A DNA stretch of 12,922 nt. Source: JAWXVD01 sp044425705 (lineage in GTDB: Bacteria; Bacillota; Clostridia; Lachnospirales; Lachnospiraceae). Numbering within the stretch: the stretch's first letter is position 1; each line of letters begins with the position of its first letter. Position numbers and translations under genes: made by a program. Under the pieces are notes generated by a model. That model was not told the DNA's origin. It was given only the letters and a program-made list of their open reading frames with translations, and made no database searches. Location of the stretch: positions 1 to 12,922 of the forward strand of contig JAWXVD010000092.1 in NCBI GenBank assembly GCA_044425705.1, in the 5' to 3' direction. Below are positions 1 to 5,835 of this stretch, piece after piece.

Positions 1-17
1 TGGGGAAGATATCCCCA
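1..17. terminator. Short GC-rich inverted repeat at window edge, possible terminator of an upstream gene
   Basis: TGGGGA and TCCCCA (arms 1-6 and 12-17) form a perfect 6-bp stem with a 5-base loop (AGATA). The next bases are TTTATATAAG, which is only mildly T-rich. The stem may extend to the left of the window, which cannot be seen. It could be the terminator of the preceding gene or a small operator. Confidence 0.3.
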
Positions 18-78
18 TTTATATAAGATAAAACTAGTGAAATATAGGCGAAATCTGAAAAAAGTGTTTATAATTTCA

Positions 79-113
79 GGGATGCCACTTTAAACAGCTA
101 GTTTTGACATCCC
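79..113. promoter_or_regulatory. Interrupted dyad overlapping the -35 element, candidate operator
   Basis: GGGATGCCA (79-87) and TGACATCCC (105-113) are inverted copies with one mismatch. Inside them AAAC (92-95) and GTTT (101-104) form an inner 4-bp arm around AGCTA. The right arm covers most of the TTGACA -35 box at 104-109, so a protein binding the dyad would block RNA polymerase. No T-run follows, which argues against a terminator. The site is visible; its use as an operator is inferred, and chance is possible in a short AT-rich region. Confidence 0.35.
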
Positions 114-132
114 AACCAAATTTACATATAAT
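104..132 (+). promoter_or_regulatory. Consensus sigma-A-type promoter for the CotH-VTC-DUF4956 operon
   Basis: TTGACA at 104-109 and TATAAT at 127-132 match the housekeeping consensus at all twelve positions with the optimal 17-base spacer. Transcription would start near 139, leaving a leader of about 180 bases before the GTG at 319. It is the only well-formed promoter I found upstream of the three + strand genes. Confidence 0.75.
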
Positions 133-304
133 AAAAATGTGCCAAAAACATTGCTATTTCTTCGGTTATTTTTTATAATGCAAATAACTGATAAAACAAT
201 TTTTATAAAGGTAGTATTTAAACAATTTATGAATTGCAAATATAGTTTTAAATTTATAGTTGTTTATACTACAATATAATTGTATTGGTGATAATAAGAA
301 AAAT

Positions 305-310
305 AAGGAG
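305..310 (+). promoter_or_regulatory. Ribosome binding site deciding the GTG start at 319
   Basis: AAGGAG lies 8 bases before GTG at 319. The next residues give the positively charged tail and signal-anchor expected of the protein, so the non-ATG start is preferred over any downstream ATG. Confidence 0.8.
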
Positions 311-318
311 TCTTTGTA

Positions 319-2535
319 GTGAGCTTAAAATACTTCAATAAAAAAAAGATAATTAACTTCCTAATACTTATTTTAGGATTGTTTATCATCGGATTTGCTA
401 GGTTTTACTATCTAACCCATACTAGCATTGATGCTGCACATCAAGCAAGTATAGACGGGGAAGAGGTTGAAAATGTAGATACGACTAGTAATTCTAATTC
501 ATATTTTCAATTAGAAAATATAGTTTTGTTATTAGCAGATGAAACCAATCAAGAGGAAATTCTTTTGTTCCAACAAGAAGATGAGTGTTTTTTTTTCATG
601 CCTTCATATGCAACTCAAAGAACAAAATCTTTGGAATTTGATGAAAATGAATATCTGATTACGATAAGTGGCAAACAAATTAGTAATGGCGAAACACTAG
701 ATTTTATTTCTCCAAATGAAGAATATGAAATGGTAGTTAGTAAATTATCACCAGAAAATGTACAGTCAACTGATTCACATATGACACTATGTTTTATGCA
801 ATCCCAAAATCTGAAAACATTATTTATAACTACTAAATCTGGTGGCTTAGATTATATCCATGAGAATAAGGAAAATAAGGAACCTGGCACTTATTTAATA
901 GTTGAAGAGAATGGTATTATATCTTATGATGGTGAATTGGAATCATTTAGTGGTAGAGGTAACACCTCATGGGATGGTCCTAGCAAAAAACCATATAAAC
1001 TTGAATTAGCGCAAGCAGAAGATTTCTTAAACTCTGGAAAATCTGAGCAATGGGTATTGCTAACAAATGCCATAGATGGTTCTTTTTTGAGAAATAAAAT
1101 AGCGCTTGATTTAGCAAAAGAACTGGACGTGAACTTTGCAGTAGAAACTGAATTTATTGATTTATATGTTAATAATGAATATCTAGGTAATTATCTCTTA
1201 TGTGAAAAAATCGAAGTTGGAGAAAATCGTGTGGATATAGGCGATTCTCAAATTTTCTTTGAAGTTAATCATTATGAAGATGAACCAGTCGTTAAAATCA
1301 ACGATTTTGCTTATACTATACATTATCCCGAAGAAGCATCTTCAGCTGACAAAGAAAGCTTATATCATATTATGGAAAGTGTCGAAAACAGTATATATTC
1401 TGCTGATGGTATTGATTGGATAACTGGTGAATCCTATGAAGAATTAATTGATATTGATAGTTGGGCAAAAAAGTATCTGTTGGATTGGATTACCAAAACA
1501 TCTGATACGTGGTTTGGAAGTAACTTTCTCTATACTGGAGAAGATGGAAAAGTTTATTGTGGCCCTGCCTGGGATTTTGATCGAGGTTTTGGAAATATAG
1601 TATATAAGGGAAGTAACGAAACAATCCTACAGCCCCAAGGTTATTTAAATGATCCTTATGGATGGTGCCCAAATTTAGACGAAAAAGATGGTATAGCAGA
1701 AGAGATTCATAACTTATTTAATGAATTGGCAATGCCTTATCTTCTAGAATTAGTTGAATCCGAACTTGATGTATATAAAAATTTATTAGATTCTTCTGTC
1801 ACAATGGATTTTAAACGATGGGGAACCGATATGCACTATTTATCTTATGAAAGCTTTGAAATGCAGGTTGAATTCTTAAAGGATTATATTGAGAAAAGAG
1901 TCATTTATACAGATGAAATTTGGAATCAAGACATTGAATATTATGAAGTAAGTTTCGTAGATGATAATGAAACTTACACCTATTATGTAAAACATGGAAC
2001 ATGTATAGAAGCCCCAGATGTAATGATAACAGAAAATTTTAATGGGTGGTATGATTTAGAAGGAAATGCATTTATTGAAATATATCCTATATATGGAAAT
2101 GATGTATATTATGTAGATTATTATGAAAAATCGGAATCTAATGAATCAGCTGAATCCGTAATTATAACAATAGGTGACTTCATGGCTGCAATTTTTTTCT
2201 TATTTTTAGTAACATTACCTATTTGTATAATACTTTTAGTTTCTGGACAATATAAGAAAATTAATTTACAGCTTAATACGGTTTCTAGTTTAATACGTAT
2301 TTTTATTCATTTAGGAATTGTTATAATAACAGAATTACTTGTTATTTATTTACTCTTCAGACATTATGTATCAGATATGGATGACAAAAGATTTTATTAC
2401 ATTCCAAGAGATGCTATTTTTATGCTAAAATGTATCGTTATTATTGTTGCACTTATAATACTGTTAGGTATTGTAGAACGCAAACTATTATGGTATCATC
2501 AAAAAATAACCACAATGAAAATGAAAGATGAATAG
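319..2535 (+). CDS. Membrane-anchored CotH-family (spore-coat kinase-like) protein
   Basis: 738 residues, GTG start with a good ribosome binding site. Order: cytoplasmic basic tail, signal-anchor helix (about 11-31), an acidic linker and beta-rich region (60-200), the CotH kinase-like core (about 165-535), a small beta domain (541-590), and three C-terminal membrane helices (about 618-641, 657-680, 699-719). Core signatures are SGRGNTSWDG (211-220), KKPYKLEL (223-230), LLTNAIDGSFLRNK (247-260), GNYLLCEKI (290-298) and CGPAWDFDRGFGN (414-426). CotH proteins of this family are atypical protein kinases; in Bacillus CotH phosphorylates spore coat proteins. The D-F-D of the last motif (419-421) is the likely metal/catalytic site, by family resemblance. 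Topology puts the kinase domain outside the membrane, where an ATP supply is unclear. It leads an operon with a VTC protein 6 bases downstream. The kinase fold call is strong; the substrate is unknown. Confidence 0.88.
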   Translation: MSLKYFNKKKIINFLILILGLFIIGFARFYYLTHTSIDAAHQASIDGEEVENVDTTSNSNSYFQLENIVLLLADETNQEEILLFQQEDECFFFMPSYATQRTKSLEFDENEYLITISGKQISNGETLDFISPNEEYEMVVSKLSPENVQSTDSHMTLCFMQSQNLKTLFITTKSGGLDYIHENKENKEPGTYLIVEENGIISYDGELESFSGRGNTSWDGPSKKPYKLELAQAEDFLNSGKSEQWVLLTNAIDGSFLRNKIALDLAKELDVNFAVETEFIDLYVNNEYLGNYLLCEKIEVGENRVDIGDSQIFFEVNHYEDEPVVKINDFAYTIHYPEEASSADKESLYHIMESVENSIYSADGIDWITGESYEELIDIDSWAKKYLLDWITKTSDTWFGSNFLYTGEDGKVYCGPAWDFDRGFGNIVYKGSNETILQPQGYLNDPYGWCPNLDEKDGIAEEIHNLFNELAMPYLLELVESELDVYKNLLDSSVTMDFKRWGTDMHYLSYESFEMQVEFLKDYIEKRVIYTDEIWNQDIEYYEVSFVDDNETYTYYVKHGTCIEAPDVMITENFNGWYDLEGNAFIEIYPIYGNDVYYVDYYEKSESNESAESVIITIGDFMAAIFFLFLVTLPICIILLVSGQYKKINLQLNTVSSLIRIFIHLGIVIITELLVIYLLFRHYVSDMDDKRFYYIPRDAIFMLKCIVIIVALIILLGIVERKLLWYHQKITTMKMKDE
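1939..2088 (+). other. Degenerate InlB B-repeat / Flg_new-like domain inside the CotH protein
   Basis: Residues 541-590 follow the pattern of a single InlB-type B repeat: YYEVSFVDDNETY, then YVKHGTCIEAPD, then FNGWYDLEGNAF. The conserved features are the V-x-F strand, the K-H-G turn and the G-W-Y near the end. Such repeats are found on extracellular proteins of Bacillota, which supports placing this part outside the cell. It is one copy only and diverged, so a sequence-profile search could miss it. Confidence 0.5.
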
Positions 2536-2541
2536 TCCCCC

Positions 2542-3246
2542 ATGAATAATCAAATAGTACAAGTAGAGCGTAGTGAAAATAAATACTATTTAAGATATGA
2601 TTTGGTATCTGAATTAAAAAAGGAATTACAAAAAATTTTAGAATTAGATGAGTACTCTAGTAAAGGCTCCTATATCGTTAGGAGTCTTTACTTTGATACG
2701 ATAAATAATAATGATTTCAATGAAAAAATGGCAGGTGTTCAAAATAGAAAGAAAATTCGTTTAAGAGTATATTCGCCCAATTCAAAAAATGCAAAATTTG
2801 AAATCAAAGCAAAGCAAGGAGCTTTTCAAAAAAAAAGCAGTTTAATTGTATCAAGAGAAGTTGCAGAGCAAATTATGCAAGGTAATTATGGTATTTTATT
2901 AAATCATAGTGAAAATCTAATAGCCCTAAAATTATATAGTATGTTGACATTAGGTTGCTATCGACCTGTTGTTTTAATAGAGTATGATCGAATTGCCTAC
3001 ACCTATCCCGAAAATGATATTCGAATTACAATAGATACTAAAGTTAGAAGTTCAGAAATAGAACTAGATTTATTTAATACCGAGGTTCCATTTATAGGAA
3101 CAATTCAAGAACAAGCAATTGTGGAAGTAAAGTTTAATGGCAAATTACTAGAAAGTCTTGCCAAGATATTCAGTAAATACCCAATGGTTCAAACGTCTAT
3201 TAGCAAATATGGTACAGGTCGTCCAATTATGCAAAAATACATTTAA
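2542..3246 (+). CDS. VTC-domain protein (polyphosphate polymerase / triphosphate tunnel family)
   Basis: 234 residues, no membrane helix, so cytoplasmic. The fold markers of the VTC/CYTH-like tunnel run through the whole protein: VERSENKYYL (8-17), VRSLYFDT (46-53), NRKKIRLRVY (68-77), FEIKAKQG (86-93), VLIEYDRIAY (144-153), RITIDTKVR (161-169), VEVKFNG (194-200) and SISKYGTG (219-226). The alternating basic residues and the E-x-K pairs would line the tunnel and bind phosphate and metal. In yeast Vtc4 this domain makes polyphosphate from ATP; activity of bacterial stand-alone versions is less certain. It lacks an SPX domain and membrane segment. The first strand begins at residue 7, so the ATG at 2542 must be the start although no Shine-Dalgarno precedes it. 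Only TCCCCC separates it from the CotH stop, suggesting translational coupling. Confidence 0.87.
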   Translation: MNNQIVQVERSENKYYLRYDLVSELKKELQKILELDEYSSKGSYIVRSLYFDTINNNDFNEKMAGVQNRKKIRLRVYSPNSKNAKFEIKAKQGAFQKKSSLIVSREVAEQIMQGNYGILLNHSENLIALKLYSMLTLGCYRPVVLIEYDRIAYTYPENDIRITIDTKVRSSEIELDLFNTEVPFIGTIQEQAIVEVKFNGKLLESLAKIFSKYPMVQTSISKYGTGRPIMQKYI

Positions 3247-3250
3247 GGAG
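3245..3250 (+). promoter_or_regulatory. Ribosome binding site of the DUF4956 gene
   Basis: AAGGAG overlaps the TAA stop of the VTC gene and lies 8 bases before the ATG at 3259. It is a much stronger site than anything in front of the VTC gene. Confidence 0.8.
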
Positions 3251-3258
3251 AAAAAATA

Positions 3259-3930
3259 ATGAGTAGAACAGATATATTAACATGGTTTTCAGAGAATAGT
3301 GAAGATTTAAGTAATCAAAAAATTTTATACGTTTTGTGTATAGGATTGTTAGTTGCAAGTATTATTTTTATAACATATCGCATCACATATACAGGAGTAA
3401 GTTATAGTGCACGATTTAACATGTCTAATGTAATCATAGTGCTGATAACAAGTGTGATTATGTTAATGATTAGTAGTAATATTACAATTTCATTGGGAAT
3501 GGTAGGTGCTCTTTCTATTGTTCGGTATCGTACAGCAATTAAAGATCCACATGATATCGTTTATATTTTTTGGTCTATTGTTTCTGGTCTTTGTGTCGGT
3601 GCACAAATTCATAGACTAGCAATTATTTCTGTTATCTTTATTGCTATCGTTTTAGTTGCATCTAGTTTATATACAAAGATACATGTGAAATACTTACTTA
3701 TTATTAGAGGACATTCTACAATAGATGGAAAAAATATTAAAGAAATAATTGCCAGGTATTATCCAAAATATAGAGTGCGAACTATGAATATAGCAACAAC
3801 CCATTTTGAGATGATTTGTGAAGTTTCTGCAAAAGGAGAAATAGAAATGGATTTATTAGATGCGTTGAAAGCAATAAATGAAATAGATTCGGTAAATTGG
3901 TTATTAGAATCTAATGAAACATTAGGTTAA
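3259..3930 (+). CDS. DUF4956 family membrane protein
   Basis: 223 residues. There are about four to five membrane helices in the N-terminal two thirds (roughly 22-40, 54-72, 74-89, 99-115, 119-137), then a cytoplasmic alpha/beta tail (about 140-223). The family hallmark is the conserved block GMVGALSIVRYRTAIKDP (80-97) followed by a helix rich in Trp, Ser and Gly (101-114). DUF4956 has no established biochemical role that I know of. It is often found beside VTC-domain and CotH genes, as here, where it lies 12 bases after the VTC stop. Eukaryotic Vtc4 needs membrane helices of the VTC complex to move polyphosphate; I infer that this protein may supply the membrane part for the separate VTC protein. 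A transporter or scaffold unrelated to polyphosphate is also possible. Confidence 0.85.
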   Translation: MSRTDILTWFSENSEDLSNQKILYVLCIGLLVASIIFITYRITYTGVSYSARFNMSNVIIVLITSVIMLMISSNITISLGMVGALSIVRYRTAIKDPHDIVYIFWSIVSGLCVGAQIHRLAIISVIFIAIVLVASSLYTKIHVKYLLIIRGHSTIDGKNIKEIIARYYPKYRVRTMNIATTHFEMICEVSAKGEIEMDLLDALKAINEIDSVNWLLESNETLG

Positions 3931-3978
3931 ATAATATAGTTTGGGGTTGCAAAATACAACCCCAAACTATATTATTTA
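3928..3978. terminator. Bidirectional intrinsic terminator between convergent operons
   Basis: Arms at 3928-3949 and 3957-3978 pair perfectly over 22 bp around a 7-base loop (CAAAATA). The core is GTTTGGGGTTG paired with CAACCCCAAAC. The outer part is AT-rich, so each strand ends in a U-rich tract, which lets it stop transcription from both sides. The left arm includes the TAA stop codon of the DUF4956 gene. The - strand operon ends 31 bases to the right, at 4009. Confidence 0.88.
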
Positions 3979-4008
3979 TTAGAACATGTTAATTTTAGTG
4001 CTCGTGTG

Positions 4009-5787
4009 TTAATATTCTAATTTAACTAAACAACCTGCATTATTTTCATATATTCTTTCTAAGGAGTCAAAATAGTCTTTATATCGATCATAATAACCAC
4101 CTTCTAAAAATAATACAAGTCCATATTCAACACCTTTCTCTTCCAAATCCTCCAAATTCATTTCCAAAGAATGCTCCGCTCTAGAGTAATAATCCTTTTC
4201 TTCACCAGTCATGGCCGCATACCAATTGCCTGCAGTAAGTGATTTTGAGCCCGAATCACTACCCACAAATGTTACTTCTTTATCTTGCTCTAAAACATAC
4301 TCATATAAAGCTAATATATCCTCTGAAAATTTCAATTCTTCAAAATCTTGATATAAATATCCCATATTTACTTGATATATAGGTATGCTTGCTGTAGTAT
4401 TCCAACCCATGCGCGCACTTACTTTTACATCAATTTGTAGCAATGATATAACAGCTACTACCAAAAATATTCCATTGTATGCTAATATCAGTTTTCGTGC
4501 TTCCCCGCGACTTTCTTGTATTACCTGAACTAGTATAATAAAAACTAACATCCATAAAGGGAAATATACTTTTGTAAAATAATATGTGGACAAAATATCG
4601 GTATAATACACTAACAAAAATTCTACTACTGCGCATGTAAAATATCCAACAAAAAACAAAAATGGAACTTGTATTCTCTCTTTAAATCTACTTGAAATAC
4701 AAAAATAAAGTACTGCTGGCATTAAAAATACAAAGTCTGCAAAAAATTCCATGTAGGTGGTGCCACCTGTCCCCAACGCTTTTAAAAGATACTCTATCGA
4801 ACCACCAAAATACTGAATCATAACCATTAATAATATTGCAAAAACAAAAATAACTATTCCTGCTATCTTTATCATTGGTTTATACAGTTCATTTTTTGCA
4901 TGGTCTCTTTTCCATATTGCTAGCAAAACAATAAATACACCTAAATATGTCGCTGGTGCCAAAATCATATAACAAAGTGCTGTATTTATACATCCCAAAA
5001 TCAAACCTACCATAAGAATAGCTCTAGTATTTTTATCTGTTTCTTTCACATACAATTGCAATGTATATACTGTAAAAGCGACTAAAAGTACACCGGTAGT
5101 AAAGTATGCAAACCCCCATCTCACAAATAGATTTAATGGATATCCCGCATAAAACAGGATACATATAATGGGAGCTATGATTTTCATAAGACGAGAAATG
5201 ACAAATTCAGATATTACAATATAAAAGAAAATCAGTAAAATATAATTTATCACTATATTTGCAAATAAAAAAGCTTTATATAATTTTAAATAGGCTAGAA
5301 ATGGTTGAAATAATTCGATAAATATTGCATTTTGTAGGTGATTAAAGTACATACCTGAAACCTTATTCGAATTTACAACATCCATTGCCAACTTGAAATG
5401 ATTCGCAGGATCACCTGTAGTATAAACCAATCTCATATTGTATGAAAAAATCCAAATACTTAATGCCGCAAAAGCTATTGTTAAAACTCCTACTATAAAT
5501 ACTGTATGTCTTTCAAAATGCATTTTTTGGATGCTCTTTTTTTTCAAGATATATCCCCATAATAATAATCCACATAGTAGATATAATATCATGATATTTG
5601 ATTGTTTCACTGGAATCCCAAATAAATTATTCATAATTCCAACTAACACTGTACGTATACACATGTGATAAATGTATACTACAAAAATACATTTGATAAC
5701 ATCTAAACTCTTATTGGATTTTGGAAAAAATAACATTCCCGAATATACTAATAAAAATGAAATTAAAAACAATATTGTTCCTGTCAT
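4009..5787 (-). CDS. Polytopic GT-C-like membrane protein, putative glycosyltransferase
   Basis: 592 residues with about twelve or thirteen membrane helices up to residue 452, then a soluble tail (about 455-592). The first large outside loop holds TTGDPANHFKLA (123-134), an acidic motif where GT-C glycosyltransferases place their catalytic Asp. TYYFTKVYFPLW (401-412), with Lys in a Tyr-rich helix, and GNWYAAMTGE (520-529) in the tail resemble positions I associate with DUF6541/PMT-like proteins. I do not recognise a named family with certainty. The probable role is outer-face sugar transfer from a lipid-phosphate donor. It is the last gene of the - strand operon, 48 bases after the preceding stop, with a weak AAGGG site 13 bases before the ATG. 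No internal promoter with a good -35 is visible, so it is probably cotranscribed. Confidence 0.7.
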   Translation of the reverse strand: MTGTILFLISFLLVYSGMLFFPKSNKSLDVIKCIFVVYIYHMCIRTVLVGIMNNLFGIPVKQSNIMILYLLCGLLLWGYILKKKSIQKMHFERHTVFIVGVLTIAFAALSIWIFSYNMRLVYTTGDPANHFKLAMDVVNSNKVSGMYFNHLQNAIFIELFQPFLAYLKLYKAFLFANIVINYILLIFFYIVISEFVISRLMKIIAPIICILFYAGYPLNLFVRWGFAYFTTGVLLVAFTVYTLQLYVKETDKNTRAILMVGLILGCINTALCYMILAPATYLGVFIVLLAIWKRDHAKNELYKPMIKIAGIVIFVFAILLMVMIQYFGGSIEYLLKALGTGGTTYMEFFADFVFLMPAVLYFCISSRFKERIQVPFLFFVGYFTCAVVEFLLVYYTDILSTYYFTKVYFPLWMLVFIILVQVIQESRGEARKLILAYNGIFLVVAVISLLQIDVKVSARMGWNTTASIPIYQVNMGYLYQDFEELKFSEDILALYEYVLEQDKEVTFVGSDSGSKSLTAGNWYAAMTGEEKDYYSRAEHSLEMNLEDLEEKGVEYGLVLFLEGGYYDRYKDYFDSLERIYENNAGCLVKLEY

Positions 5788-5835
5788 ACTTTTAATTATT
5801 CCCTTACTTGTTGCATATTATAATTTTTCTATCTA

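Larger units (their letters stand above)
1..318 (+). other. AT-rich intergenic leader upstream of the CotH operon
   Basis: No coding region of convincing length lies here on either strand. The stretch contains an inverted repeat at the left edge, a dyad overlapping a consensus promoter, and about 180 bases of AT-rich untranslated leader. In the leader, CGGTTATTT (163-171) and AAATAACTG (182-190) can form a 9-bp stem including one G-U pair, with a 10-base loop. A T5 run follows about 10 bases later (200-204). This is too weak and too distant from the T-run to call an attenuator. I do not recognise any known riboswitch or T-box core in it. Confidence 0.6.

Noticed and set aside
275..280. Second TATAAT close to the CotH gene
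   Set aside because: No acceptable -35 lies 16-18 bases upstream (ATTTAT at the 17-base spacing). In such AT-rich DNA the hexamer is expected by chance, and a perfect promoter exists at 104-132.
139..318. Possible riboswitch or T-box in the long leader
   Set aside because: Only short AT-rich hairpins are visible and no conserved riboswitch or T-box core sequence was recognised. The one 9-bp stem is not followed closely by a strong T-run.
1490..1672. 60-codon - strand open frame inside the CotH gene
   Set aside because: It runs antisense through the conserved CotH catalytic motif region and has no recognisable features.
5817..5822. TATAAT on the - strand in the 48-base gap before the last operon gene, possible internal promoter
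   Set aside because: The region 17 bases upstream reads AGATAA, a poor -35, and the spacing to neighbours is that of one operon.
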